A stretch of 34,253 nucleotides of DNA from an uncultured Prolixibacteraceae bacterium (GCA_913063265.1 CAJXZG010000059.1:1-34253); one strand, 5' to 3'. Numbered from the stretch's first letter, positions 17,980-27,250 are shown. Numbers and translations are program-made. Notes: generated by a model from the letters alone, not told the origin.

Positions 17980-18210
17980 TGCAACAAATAATGCCAGGAC
18001 AATGTATAATATTTTCCAACCTTTTTTGATAGTTTTGCCTTTTCTTTAAAACGCGAACTTATACTTTTTACAAGAATTTAGAGGTATGGATTTTAAGTAT
18101 TTGTTAACCAGTGAATATTAATAACCCAAATGTTTAAACCAACTCTAATTCTTATTGTTGAAAACGTTTAAAGGAAGTTTTAGTTGTTGTTTATGATATT
18201 TTAAGCATTA

Positions 18211-19239
18211 ATGGATTCAAAAAATATAACAATACTGGGAATTGAGTCGTCTTGCGACGATACTTCAGCGGCAATTATCCGCGATGGAGTTATTTTATCA
18301 AATGTTGTTGCAGGCCAAAAGGTGCATGAAGAATACGGAGGAGTCGTGCCGGAATTGGCATCCAGGGCACATCAACAAAATATTATCCCTGTGGTAGACA
18401 GGGCTCTGACAAGGGCAGCAATTTCGAAAGAAGAAATCAGTGCTGTAGCTTTTACAAATGGGCCTGGTCTCTTGGGATCTTTATTGGTTGGCACCTCATT
18501 TGCCAAGGGATTTTCACTTGCAGCAGGTGTTCCTTTAATAGATGTTAATCATTTACAGGGCCATGTTTTGGCACTTTTTATCAAAGAAAATGGTGTGGAA
18601 TTTAATCCTCCTAATTTTCCGTTTTTATGTTTGTTGGTTTCCGGTGGAAATTCACAAATCATTTTAGTTCGTGATTACCTGGATATGGAAGTTATTGGAC
18701 AGACTATAGACGATGCTGCAGGTGAGGCATTTGATAAATGTGCAAAAGTTATGGGATTACCTTATCCCGGAGGTCCTCATGTGGATCGTTTGGCAAAAGA
18801 AGGAGATCCACTTAAATTTGAGTTTTCAAGACCCAGAATACCCGGATTAAATTACAGTTTCAGCGGATTGAAAACCAATTTTTTGTATTTTCTTCGCGAC
18901 AAGCTAAAAGAAAATAAAAACTTTATTGAGGAAAATCAAAAAGATTTATGTGCTTCTCTCCAGTACACAATTATTGATATTTTAATGGCAAAACTGAAAC
19001 GTGCAGCCAGAGAAACAGGGATCAAAGAAATTACTGTTGCCGGTGGTGTTTCAGCTAATTCAGGATTACGAAATGCCCTTAAGGAAAATGCTGCAAAATA
19101 CAGGTGGAATCTGGTTATACCAAAGTTTGAATATACAATGGATAATGCAGCAATGATAGCAATCACAGGCTATTATAAATATCTGAATAAAGAATTCACC
19201 AATCAGAATATTGTACCGTTTGCCCGTACACAGTTATAG
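18211..19239 (+). CDS. tsaD: tRNA N6-adenosine threonylcarbamoyltransferase TsaD
   Basis: Transfers threonylcarbamoyl to A37 of ANN-decoding tRNAs in the cytosol (t6A synthesis), with TsaB and TsaE as partners, neither of which is in view. The 342-residue length is normal. The ASKHA fold is evident: GIESSCDDTSAA at 10-21, the metal-binding pair H114 and H118 in NHLQGHVLA, and LLVSGGNS near 142-149. A C-terminal TVAGGVSANSGLR completes the active site. It is transcribed divergently from tamB and is followed after 35 bases by sfsA. Confidence 0.97.
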   Translation: MDSKNITILGIESSCDDTSAAIIRDGVILSNVVAGQKVHEEYGGVVPELASRAHQQNIIPVVDRALTRAAISKEEISAVAFTNGPGLLGSLLVGTSFAKGFSLAAGVPLIDVNHLQGHVLALFIKENGVEFNPPNFPFLCLLVSGGNSQIILVRDYLDMEVIGQTIDDAAGEAFDKCAKVMGLPYPGGPHVDRLAKEGDPLKFEFSRPRIPGLNYSFSGLKTNFLYFLRDKLKENKNFIEENQKDLCASLQYTIIDILMAKLKRAARETGIKEITVAGGVSANSGLRNALKENAAKYRWNLVIPKFEYTMDNAAMIAITGYYKYLNKEFTNQNIVPFARTQL

Positions 19240-19274
19240 TTTTCTTGTATGTAATTAGATTTTAAACAAATTCA

Positions 19275-19967
19275 ATGGAGTTTCCTCAAAAGCTTGTACA
19301 TGGTACATTAATTAAACGTTACAAGCGATTTTTAGCTGACGTTAAACTGGATAACGGTGAAGAGGTCATTGCTCATTGTACCAATTCAGGCTCAATGAAA
19401 AGTTGTATTGAGATTGGTGCGGAAGTGTTTTTAACCCCTGTAAATGATCCTAAAAGAAAAACCAAATTTACCTGGGAAATGATAAAAATTAATGGTGACT
19501 GGATTGGTATCAATACCGGAAATCCCAATAAACTTGTTTATGATGCCATTTCTGAAAATTTAATTCCGGGATTACAAACTTATGCAAATGTCAGGCGCGA
19601 AGTTAAATTTGGCGATTCCCGTTTTGATGTCTTCGCAGAGAATGATTCAGAAAAATGTTTTGTTGAAGTAAAGAATGTTACCATGAAAGAAGGTAAATAT
19701 GCCTTGTTTCCCGATGCTGTTACCACGCGCGGGCAAAAACATTTGCTTACCTTAATGGATGTAAAAAAACAGGGAATGAGGGCTGTAATGTTATATATTG
19801 TTCAAAGAAGTGATGTTGAAATATTTGCGCCGGCTAAAAAAATTGATCCGGAGTATGCCAAAACACTGAAAATGGCAGTAAAATATGGTGTTGAAATTAT
19901 AGTTATGCAAGCTAAAGTAACACCTGAGAAAATTGAGCTGGTTAGACAACTTCCTGTAGAAATGTAA
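19275..19967 (+). CDS. sfsA: SfsA family DNA-binding/nuclease-like protein
   Basis: A 230-residue cytosolic protein of the sugar-fermentation-stimulation family, which pairs an N-terminal OB-like fold with a nuclease-like core; its physiological role is not settled. Signatures are CTNSGSMKSC (near 36-45), the NTGNPNKLVYDA stretch (about 80-91), FVEVKNVTMKEG (about 130-141) with the nuclease-like E-x-K, and FPDAVTTRGQKHL (145-157). It starts with ATG 35 bases after tsaD. Its TAA begins a weak imperfect hairpin (19967-19999) that might end transcription against the converging DUF4251 gene. Confidence 0.94.
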   Translation: MEFPQKLVHGTLIKRYKRFLADVKLDNGEEVIAHCTNSGSMKSCIEIGAEVFLTPVNDPKRKTKFTWEMIKINGDWIGINTGNPNKLVYDAISENLIPGLQTYANVRREVKFGDSRFDVFAENDSEKCFVEVKNVTMKEGKYALFPDAVTTRGQKHLLTLMDVKKQGMRAVMLYIVQRSDVEIFAPAKKIDPEYAKTLKMAVKYGVEIIVMQAKVTPEKIELVRQLPVEM

Positions 19968-20022
19968 AAGGGAAGCACTCTAACAAGTATTTCCCCTTTG
20001 ACTTTGTATGTAAAATGTTAAA

Positions 20023-20544
20023 CTATTCTTCTTTTTCCTGTTCCGCTATTTCAAGATTTCCAAAATAAGAAATCGATTGACGGTTGATACTTGTTACATT
20101 TAAAGAAATTGACCCGGTTTCCGAGATATGAAAATTAAACTCAAGTCTGTCGTTTCCATTTTTGGTTACTACTTTAACCCGATAGCCTTTTTTTGTTTCT
20201 TCAGAACTAATTGACTCAAATTTACTGTTGAAAACCATTGGACTATCTGTTCCTCCGTAACTGGCATTGTACGCTCTTCCGTAATACGGTAAATATGAAT
20301 AAATTGAGTCTTGGGTAATTTTTACATCATATTCAGTGGTGAGGTTTACCGTACTTCCACCCATAGGATTGGCATTTGTAGCTTTAAATACAAAAGTTCC
20401 GCTTTCAACAATTGATTTTGTATTCTCAATTTGTTGTGCTTTTTTCTCTTCTCTGATTTCTTTTTTACTTTTCTTATCCTGACCCTGAACATTTGCAAAT
20501 GCAAAAGTAAAAGTTAAAAATCCTATAAAAAATAATAATCTCAT
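20023..20544 (-). CDS. DUF4251 exported protein
   Basis: A Bacteroidota-specific protein of unknown function. From the ATG at 20544 it has 173 residues: a signal peptide (about 1-21, hydrophobic LLFFIGFLTFTFAFA), a K/E-rich helix, then a beta-rich domain with the family marks NPMGGSTVNLTTEYDVKI and YLPYYGRAYNASYGG, and a C-terminal VTSINRQSISYFG. A second ATG at 20583 would add 13 residues to the signal peptide; a TTG at 20595 is less likely. Location is probably periplasm. The family match is good; nothing nearby explains its job. Confidence 0.82.
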   Translation of the reverse strand: MRLLFFIGFLTFTFAFANVQGQDKKSKKEIREEKKAQQIENTKSIVESGTFVFKATNANPMGGSTVNLTTEYDVKITQDSIYSYLPYYGRAYNASYGGTDSPMVFNSKFESISSEETKKGYRVKVVTKNGNDRLEFNFHISETGSISLNVTSINRQSISYFGNLEIAEQEKEE

Positions 20545-20776
20545 GGCGTTGTTTTTTATTGTTATAACTGATTTTATCTTCATAATGTTCCACAAATTAG
20601 TTTATTATCTTAATAATCAATTTGTGTTTTTGAACATAAGGGTAAAAATGATTTAAAATCCCTAATTGTTTAATTTGATTTTTTTAGTGCTCGAATAAAT
20701 TTTATTTTCGAATGCTTTAACAATGTTGATTTTATAATGATTTTCGAAAAATTTAGTGATAAGAAGAAATAGCAGT

Positions 20777-21613
20777 ATGAGTGATATAGTTTATTTAAAT
20801 GGAAAATACCTTGGTAGAGAAGATGCTAAAATATCGCCTGATGACAGGGGTTTTTTATTTGCAGACGGTGTGTACGAAGTTGCAAAGTATTACTACGGAA
20901 AACCATTTCGCTTCGATGATCATATAAACAGACTGCAAAGAAGCCTGTCTGAAATTGGTATCGAATATGCTGATATCTCAGGATTATTTTCTGTATTTAA
21001 AAAACTAATTGAAGCCAATAAGATGGTGGATAAACATGCAGGTGTTTATCTTCAAATCTCCCGCGGAACTTATAAAAGAGTGCATCATTTCCCTGAAGAT
21101 ATTCAAGCAACAGTTTATGCTTATGCTTTTGTTTTACCTTCTTTTACTGAAAAGCTGGAAAATGGAATTAAGGTAATTACAAACGAGGATATCAGGTGGC
21201 ATCGTTGTGATATTAAATCAGTTTCCTTACTTCCGAATACGATGTTATTTAATAAAGCAGTTGAACACAATGCAGGAGAATGTATTTTAATCAGAGACGG
21301 TTTGGTAACAGAAGCAACACATTCAAGTGTTTTTGGAGTAAAAGACGGAATTGTTTATACTCATCCTTTATCAAACCTTATTTTGCCCGGAATTACAAGA
21401 AAAGTGATCCTTGAAATTTGCTCAACACATGGTATCGAAGTTCAGGAAAGAGCAATTACAGAAAAAGAATTGTATGAACTGGATGAGATAATAATTGCAG
21501 GAACCGGAAGCGAGGTAACTCCTGCAATTCAGGTTAACGACAGGTATATTGGAAACAACAAGCCTGGGAAAATAACCAGGTTTATACAGGAAAAATTCTT
21601 TGAACTGACATAA
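20777..21613 (+). CDS. Class IV aminotransferase, D-amino-acid type
   Basis: A PLP enzyme of 278 residues that would interconvert D-amino acids and 2-oxo acids, for example making D-Ala or D-Glu for the cell wall. The Schiff-base lysine is K147 in DIKSVSLLPN, and E179 in VTEATHSSVF sits where the PLP ring-N ligand lies. SRGTYKRVHHFP (95-106) holds the Arg-x-His pair (R101, H103) that binds the substrate carboxylate in D-alanine transaminases, favouring D-specificity over branched-chain activity. The ATG at 20777 opens at the family start (SDIVYLNGKY) after a purine-rich AAGAAGAAAT; a GTG at 20756 is rejected. The downstream stop is only 9 bases from the converging TPR gene. Confidence 0.85.
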   Translation: MSDIVYLNGKYLGREDAKISPDDRGFLFADGVYEVAKYYYGKPFRFDDHINRLQRSLSEIGIEYADISGLFSVFKKLIEANKMVDKHAGVYLQISRGTYKRVHHFPEDIQATVYAYAFVLPSFTEKLENGIKVITNEDIRWHRCDIKSVSLLPNTMLFNKAVEHNAGECILIRDGLVTEATHSSVFGVKDGIVYTHPLSNLILPGITRKVILEICSTHGIEVQERAITEKELYELDEIIIAGTGSEVTPAIQVNDRYIGNNKPGKITRFIQEKFFELT

Positions 21614-21622
21614 AATGTGATT

Positions 21623-23509
21623 TTAAGAATTGTTATTTCGTAAATAGTTCAGATAATTTTGATCTATTTTAAATCCCAGGTTTTGTGCCTGTAGCAGATC
21701 TTTCAATGCATTTGTTTTATCCCTTTTATGATTGTATGCATATGAACGATTGTTGTAAAAGGCACCTTGGTTTGGATTTATGATTATACATTTTGTAAAT
21801 GTTGCTATAGCTTTGTCGTATTCTTTTAAGGATGAATAACACAGGCCCACAGTATTTAGAATATCTGGATCATTTGGCTTTAATTGCAGGTACCTGGTGT
21901 AATCCTGAATCGTTTTTTCAAAATCGCCAAGATTGTAAAATACAAATCCTCGATTTGACAGCGCATTTAAATTGTTTGGTTGCAGTTCCAAAGAATAATT
22001 TAAATCAGAAAGCGCTTTTTCATACTCCTTTTTCATGCCCAGTGCTGCTCCGCGATTGCTATAAGTTTCGGCATCATTATTATCCAATTCTATAGATTTA
22101 TTATAGTCGGCAATTGCTTTATCCACCTTTCCCTGGTCGAACCATACTTTTCCCCTGTTGGCATAAGCCATATCATTTTTGGGATCGTATTTTATCGCGA
22201 GGTTGTAGTTTTTTAAGGCATTGTTGTAATCATTTTGCTTTCTGTAATAGTGCCCAAGGTTATTGTAAGCCATAGAACTGTTGTAATATTTTTCAATCAC
22301 ATTGTTCCATAGCGATATACTGTCTTTCCATGTATTTCTTTGCCTGATGGTGATAGCTGTTAATGCAATTAAATAAATTCCAACAAAAGCGTATATTGTT
22401 GTTTTATATTGATAAAACTCTTTTAAAAGAATTTCGGCAAATTTTGCATAAATAATAAATAATCCCAGGTATGGAATATAGGTAAACCTATCGGCCAGAA
22501 ATCCTTGTCCGGCACCAACCACCTGAAGCATAAAAGCAACATTTGCGATAAAAAACAATATCCCAAAAGTGAGGTATTTATTTTTCTTAAACCGGAAAAT
22601 CGGAATTAGTGCAATGGCAACAGCCGGAATCATACTTAAATAATACACTGAATTTAATTCGGATGTATATGGATGAAGCGCCGACATTTTGAAAGGGAAA
22701 ATTGATTTTAATATGTAAATTATAAATGAATAACTTCCAATAAAAACTCGCTGTTCAATTCCAAAAATATTGCCGGTGTCAATTGCTCCCTGCTCATTTA
22801 AAAAATAAATTCCCACCAATCCAATAATCAGGGACAATGCAAAAAACGGAACTTTCTCTAAAACCAATTTTAGATTGAACTTTCTGCTTTGCAGATAATC
22901 GATTAGCAGCAAAGAAAATGGCAATGCCACAGCCTGAATTTTTGATAAGAGTGAAAGAATAAAAGTAAAAATAGCCAGGAGGTAAAAAGTTGTTTTTTTG
23001 TTTTTTGAAAAGTCGAGGTATAATATCAGGGTCAGCAAATAAAAAAATCCAAACAAAACATCTTTTCGTTCTGTAATCCATGCCACTGACTCAACACGTA
23101 TCGGATGTATTCCAAATAATATTGTCACAATTACAGTTACAAAAAAAGATACTTCCAATTTTTTTAATAAAACATAAACCAATAAAGTACAGAATACGTG
23201 CAACAGCACATTATTAAAATGAAACAACCAGGGCTCACCGTTTGCTATTTGATAATCTGCTGCAAGAGATAAAGTTGATAATGGATTATATCCTCCAATC
23301 ACACTTTCAGTAAACATTCCTTTTAAATTAAATGTGGTTACATTTTCATTTTTTGAAATGTTAACATCATCATCCCAATTCACAAAATCGTACTGAATTG
23401 TTGGCGAAAAAATTAAGAAAGTCAGCACTGTAATTAACAACCCACCCATGTTCCACTGATTTTTATACCAGGGCAGGGCTTGTTTTGCTTGATGTTTTAT
23501 TTTGTTCAT
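21623..23509 (-). CDS. TMTC-like GT-C membrane protein with C-terminal TPRs
   Basis: A 628-residue polytopic protein. About 11 hydrophobic segments fill residues 20-390, followed by roughly six tetratricopeptide repeats (about 400-610; for example AYNNLGHYYRKQNDYNNALK). The membrane half resembles the TMTC/PMT-like GT-C glycosyltransferase layout: an acidic WDDD in the first extracytoplasmic loop (45-48), GGYNPLSTLSL, HFNNVLLHVFCTLLVYVLL, and HPIRVESVAWITERKDVL. It may transfer a sugar from a lipid-linked donor to exported proteins, but donor, acceptor and activity are unproven. It starts 20 bases after the recG stop and probably shares its transcript. Confidence 0.8.
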   Translation of the reverse strand: MNKIKHQAKQALPWYKNQWNMGGLLITVLTFLIFSPTIQYDFVNWDDDVNISKNENVTTFNLKGMFTESVIGGYNPLSTLSLAADYQIANGEPWLFHFNNVLLHVFCTLLVYVLLKKLEVSFFVTVIVTILFGIHPIRVESVAWITERKDVLFGFFYLLTLILYLDFSKNKKTTFYLLAIFTFILSLLSKIQAVALPFSLLLIDYLQSRKFNLKLVLEKVPFFALSLIIGLVGIYFLNEQGAIDTGNIFGIEQRVFIGSYSFIIYILKSIFPFKMSALHPYTSELNSVYYLSMIPAVAIALIPIFRFKKNKYLTFGILFFIANVAFMLQVVGAGQGFLADRFTYIPYLGLFIIYAKFAEILLKEFYQYKTTIYAFVGIYLIALTAITIRQRNTWKDSISLWNNVIEKYYNSSMAYNNLGHYYRKQNDYNNALKNYNLAIKYDPKNDMAYANRGKVWFDQGKVDKAIADYNKSIELDNNDAETYSNRGAALGMKKEYEKALSDLNYSLELQPNNLNALSNRGFVFYNLGDFEKTIQDYTRYLQLKPNDPDILNTVGLCYSSLKEYDKAIATFTKCIIINPNQGAFYNNRSYAYNHKRDKTNALKDLLQAQNLGFKIDQNYLNYLRNNNS

Positions 23510-23529
23510 TTAGGTTGATTTAGAAAATT

Positions 23530-25632
23530 TTAGCTAATGGAACTCCAGTCAAAATCAGTTTGTTTTGCCAAAATCAGTTTTCGCAGTAATATTTTGTTTT
23601 CATTGGCTTGTAAGCCAGGATCTTTTTCTAATACCTCCATAGCAACATTTCTGGCCAGTTGTAAAATTTCTCCGTCTTTTCCCAGGTTTGCGATTTTTAA
23701 ATCGAATCCAATACCACTTTGTTGTGTTCCTTCAATGTCTCCAGGGCCTCTTAATTTCATATCAACTTCTGCAATTTCGAAACCATCGTTGGTACGAACC
23801 ATGGTCTCCAATCTTTTTTTACTTTCATTACTGATTTTGTACGAAGACATAAGTATACAATACGATTGTTCGGCACCTCTCCCGACTCTGCCACGTAGCT
23901 GGTGAAGTTGCGATAATCCAAATCTCTCAGCACTTTCAATTACCATTACAGCTGCATTAGGCACATCAACACCCACCTCTATAACAGTGGTAGCCACCAT
24001 TATTTTTGTCTCACCATTTTTAAATGCCTGCATGGCATTTTCTTTTATGTTAGGTTTCATTTTACCATGAACCATACTGACTTTAATATCAGTAAATGCT
24101 TCGGTAATATGGCGATATCCTTCTTCCAGGTTTTTTAAATCCATTTTCTCTGACTCAGAAATCAAAGGATAAACGATGTAAACCTGAATTCCACGTTCCA
24201 GCTGTTGTTTGATAAAATTATTCAGTTGCCCGCGCCTGTTTTCATAAAAATGCATTGTTTGAATGGGTTTTCTGCCCGGAGGCAATTCATCAATTACAGA
24301 GACATCCAAATCGCCATAAACCGTCATTGCCAAAGTGCGTGGGATTGGAGTGGCAGTCATTACCAAAACATGTGGTGGAATAAAATCGTTTTTTTGCCAC
24401 AACTTTGCACGTTGAGCAACCCCAAAGCGATGCTGTTCGTCAATTACAACCAGCCCCAGTTTTTTAAAAACTACTACATCTTCAATTAAGGCATGGGTCC
24501 CTATTAATATCTGAATCGTACCATTTTGCAGTCCTTCATGTAAAACCTTTCTGTCTTTCTTTTTTGTCGAACCGGTTAATAATGCTATTTCCACCGGCAT
24601 TCCATTGAGCATTTTTGTTATGGAATTAAAGTGCTGCTGTGCAAGAATTTCAGTGGGTGCCATTAATGCACTTTGAAATTCGTTGTCCATGGCCATCAAC
24701 ATTATCATTAAAGCAACGAGTGTTTTTCCGCTTCCGACATCACCCTGCAAAAGTCGGTTCATTTGAATATTTCTGTTTACGTCACGTCTGATTTCTTTGA
24801 TTACTTTCTTTTGCGCTCCTGTTAACTCAAAAGGCAAAAACTTATCATAGAAAGTGTTAAAATTGTAGCCAATATTTTCAAATCGAAAACCTTTGTTTTT
24901 GTTTTCCCTGTGATGTTTTACAGCAAGAATTTTTAGCTGAATATAAAAAAGTTCTTCAAACTTCAACCTGAATGTGGCGTTTTTTAAATCTCTGGTGTTT
25001 TCAGGTTTGTGAATAGTTATCAGGGAATCCTCAAGTGACATCAGTTTTAAACGATCAACCAGATAATCGGGAAGTGTTTCGGCTATTTTTCCTCGGGAAA
25101 TGTTAGCCAAAGTAAGTTGCAGTTTATTAATGGTCTTGGAATTGATATAGGTATTTTTCATTTTTTCGGAGGTTACATAATACCCCTGAAAAAGACCCGA
25201 TGGTTTTAATTGTTGCTCTTCCTGAGTTTCCATATCAGGATGTACAATATTAATCCTGTTTCCAAAATCACTTGGTTTTCCAAAAACCGTATATGTTTTA
25301 TTGAGTTTAAGATGCTCTTTTTGCCATTTAATTGCCCTGAACCAAACCAATTCGATACTTCCTGTTTCATCAGAAAAAAGTGCAGTTAAGCGTTGTTTTT
25401 TCCCTTCGCCGATTGTTTCAAATGAACGAATCGTGCCTTTGATTTGAATGTATGGCATTTGGGAATGAATTTCAGAGATTTTATAAAATTTGGTACGATC
25501 GATGTATTTGTAAGGAAAATAATAAATCAAATCTTTGAATGTTTTAATTTTTAACTCCTTATTTAACAGTTCGGCTCGTTTTGGTCCAACACCGGGTAGA
25601 AATTTTATCTCCTGATCAAGAAATTCTGCCAT
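23530..25632 (-). CDS. recG: ATP-dependent DNA helicase RecG
   Basis: Remodels stalled replication forks and Holliday junctions. The 700 residues match the family. A helix-hairpin-helix-like start (FLPGVGPKRAELL, 11-23) precedes the wedge OB domain (about 50-150). The helicase core has Walker A GDVGSGKT (297-304), TAT-type motif III (VMTATPIPRTLAMT) and the DEQH box at 398-401. A C-terminal QLRGRVGRG supplies motif VI and GDIEGTQQSG the RecG tail motif. The ATG at 25632 gives the usual N-terminus. Confidence 0.97.
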   Translation of the reverse strand: MAEFLDQEIKFLPGVGPKRAELLNKELKIKTFKDLIYYFPYKYIDRTKFYKISEIHSQMPYIQIKGTIRSFETIGEGKKQRLTALFSDETGSIELVWFRAIKWQKEHLKLNKTYTVFGKPSDFGNRINIVHPDMETQEEQQLKPSGLFQGYYVTSEKMKNTYINSKTINKLQLTLANISRGKIAETLPDYLVDRLKLMSLEDSLITIHKPENTRDLKNATFRLKFEELFYIQLKILAVKHHRENKNKGFRFENIGYNFNTFYDKFLPFELTGAQKKVIKEIRRDVNRNIQMNRLLQGDVGSGKTLVALMIMLMAMDNEFQSALMAPTEILAQQHFNSITKMLNGMPVEIALLTGSTKKKDRKVLHEGLQNGTIQILIGTHALIEDVVVFKKLGLVVIDEQHRFGVAQRAKLWQKNDFIPPHVLVMTATPIPRTLAMTVYGDLDVSVIDELPPGRKPIQTMHFYENRRGQLNNFIKQQLERGIQVYIVYPLISESEKMDLKNLEEGYRHITEAFTDIKVSMVHGKMKPNIKENAMQAFKNGETKIMVATTVIEVGVDVPNAAVMVIESAERFGLSQLHQLRGRVGRGAEQSYCILMSSYKISNESKKRLETMVRTNDGFEIAEVDMKLRGPGDIEGTQQSGIGFDLKIANLGKDGEILQLARNVAMEVLEKDPGLQANENKILLRKLILAKQTDFDWSSIS

Positions 25633-25836
25633 AAAACAAATATAATTTAAAAATGAAAAGAGAAAGATTCGGAATAAAATTTGTTACAAACTGTTGTTCT
25701 TAATCGATAAAAAATCATAAAAAACAGAAATAAAATAACATTTGTGTTTAGGTTTAAAAATATTTACACGATTTTTACGTCTGATAAATCTGTAACAGAA
25801 TCAACTTTTCCTTAACATATTTTAAAACTAGATTTC

Positions 25837-26538
25837 ATGAAAGAAAAAATAATCCACATCGAATCCATTGTAAAAAACTATAAAGTTGGTACTCAGGTAG
25901 TCCGGGCTTTACGTTCTGTTTCTGTTGATATTTACAAAGGTGAGTATGTTGCAATTATGGGAGCCTCTGGTTCGGGAAAATCAACACTAATGAATATAAT
26001 AGGTTGTTTGGATACTCCTACAAGTGGAAAATATGTTTTAAACGGAAAAGATGTAAGCCGGATGAGTGACGACGCTTTGGCAGAAATAAGAAATTCAGAA
26101 ATCGGCTTTGTTTTTCAGGTGTTTAATTTACTTCCGAGAAACAGTGCTTTGGAAAATGTGATGCTTCCGTTAATTTATGCAGGAATAAGAAAGGCCGAAC
26201 GCAGACAGATAGCGGAAAAAACATTGTCGGAAGTCGGATTGGCAGACAGAATGAGTCACAAGCCAAACGAACTTTCCGGAGGTCAGAGGCAAAGGGTGGC
26301 AATAGCCAGGGCATTGGTAAATAATCCGTCTCTTTTACTTGCCGATGAGCCAACAGGAAACCTTGATTCAAAAATATCGGAAGAAATTATGAAATTGTTT
26401 GCACAGATTCATAAAAACGGAAATACTTTGGTTATGGTAACTCATGAACCTGATATTGCTGAACATGCACACCGTATTATTCGTTTAAAAGACGGAGAAG
26501 TTGAATCGGATGAAATAAATCCGAATCCAATTTATTAA
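25837..26538 (+). CDS. ABC transporter ATPase, LolD/MacB type, no permease
   Basis: A 233-residue ATPase subunit with all motifs intact: Walker [10 protein letters not shown] 42-50, Q-loop Q94, signature LSGGQ 146-150, Walker B LLLADE 166-171 and H-loop H203. The [17 protein letters not shown] stretch and short length place it in the MacB/LolD/FtsE group, which couples to FtsX-like permeases in lipoprotein release, efflux or division. No permease gene is adjacent on either strand, so its partner must lie elsewhere. The next gene begins 14 bases downstream, suggesting cotranscription with the adenosyltransferase, though no functional link is obvious. Confidence 0.92.
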   Translation: MKEKIIHIESIVKNYKVGTQVVRALRSVSVDIYKGEYVAIMGASGSGKSTLMNIIGCLDTPTSGKYVLNGKDVSRMSDDALAEIRNSEIGFVFQVFNLLPRNSALENVMLPLIYAGIRKAERRQIAEKTLSEVGLADRMSHKPNELSGGQRQRVAIARALVNNPSLLLADEPTGNLDSKISEEIMKLFAQIHKNGNTLVMVTHEPDIAEHAHRIIRLKDGEVESDEINPNPIY

Positions 26539-26552
26539 TTAAATACAGTAAT

Positions 26553-27101
26553 TTGAAAATATACACAAAAACAGGTGACGATGGAACCACAGGATTGGTC
26601 GGTGGAAACCGGGTGAAAAAGTTCGACCTGAGGTTGGAAGCATATGGAACAATAGATGAATTAAATGCTTCAATTGGAGTTTTAAGAACAGAAAAACTTG
26701 CTGAAAATATTGACAAAATTTTGTATAACATACAAAATAAGTTGTTCAACATTGGTTCTGTTTTGGCATCAGATGAAAAAGGAAAAGAATTTACAATCAA
26801 CCTGTTAATCAAAAATGAAAATATCAAAGAACTGGAAGACGCTATTGATGAATATCAGAAAGATTTGCCGGTTTTAAATCATTTTATTTTGCCGGGCGGT
26901 AACTTTGCTGCTGCACAATGTCATGTTGCACGTACGATCTGCAGAAGGGCTGAAAGAAGGATTCTTGAATTTTCAGAACAATCAGAAGTTCAAAACGAAA
27001 TTATAAAATATGTAAATCGTTTATCAGATTACTTTTTTGCTTTATCAAGACGAATTGCCTTCGACAATAGGGTAGATCAACCAGCCTGGGGAAAAGATTA
27101 A
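26553..27101 (+). CDS. PduO-type cob(I)alamin adenosyltransferase, TTG start
   Basis: Makes adenosylcobalamin from ATP and cob(I)alamin in the cytosol. The 182 residues carry the ATP-binding TKTGDDGTTGL (5-15), the helix motif ARTICRRAERR (126-136) and VNRLSDYFFALSRR (154-167). The start is TTG: the family begins with KIYTKTGD, and the only codon available immediately before it is TTG at 26553-26555; upstream in-frame codons contain no ATG or GTG. No Shine-Dalgarno is seen, which is normal for this phylum. It lies 14 bases after the ABC ATPase. No cobalamin riboswitch is apparent upstream. Confidence 0.92.
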   Translation: MKIYTKTGDDGTTGLVGGNRVKKFDLRLEAYGTIDELNASIGVLRTEKLAENIDKILYNIQNKLFNIGSVLASDEKGKEFTINLLIKNENIKELEDAIDEYQKDLPVLNHFILPGGNFAAAQCHVARTICRRAERRILEFSEQSEVQNEIIKYVNRLSDYFFALSRRIAFDNRVDQPAWGKD

Positions 27102-27152
27102 GTGCAGATATTCAGTGCTTTAAATTGGTGGTTTCTATTTGGTCAGATTCAT

Positions 27153-27183
27153 TAAAAAAGGGCTTAAAAATTATGCTTTTTTG
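27153..27183 (+). terminator. Possible weak terminator after the adenosyltransferase gene
   Basis: AAAAAAG followed by GGC pairs with GCTTTTTT around an A/T-rich loop, with two unpaired G. It lies about 50 bases after the stop at 27101. The stem is nearly all A-T, so support is limited. Confidence 0.3.
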
Positions 27184-27250
27184 CCTTGGATAAAACTATT
27201 TGCATGAAGTGTTTAAAGAAAAATTTAAACGGAATTAACTTTTTCTTTTT

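Noticed and set aside
18021..18060. A frameshifted upstream exon for TamB
   Set aside because: Shifting by one base bypasses the TAA, but no ATG, GTG or TTG then leads into the frame. The evidence does not favour one repair, so it is noted only as an unresolved start.
19967..19999. Hairpin AAAGGGAA/TTCCCCTTT after sfsA as a terminator
   Set aside because: The stem has a bulge, starts within the stop codon and has no T tract. I left it out of the feature list.
20545..20595. Upstream TTG and ATG starts for the DUF4251 protein
   Set aside because: The ATG at 20544 opens directly onto the signal peptide. The ATG at 20583 remains possible but is less economical.
25633..25836. Cobalamin riboswitch or other leader upstream of the ABC ATPase/adenosyltransferase unit
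   Set aside because: The stretch is plain A/T-rich sequence with no B12-box-like motif or strong stems.
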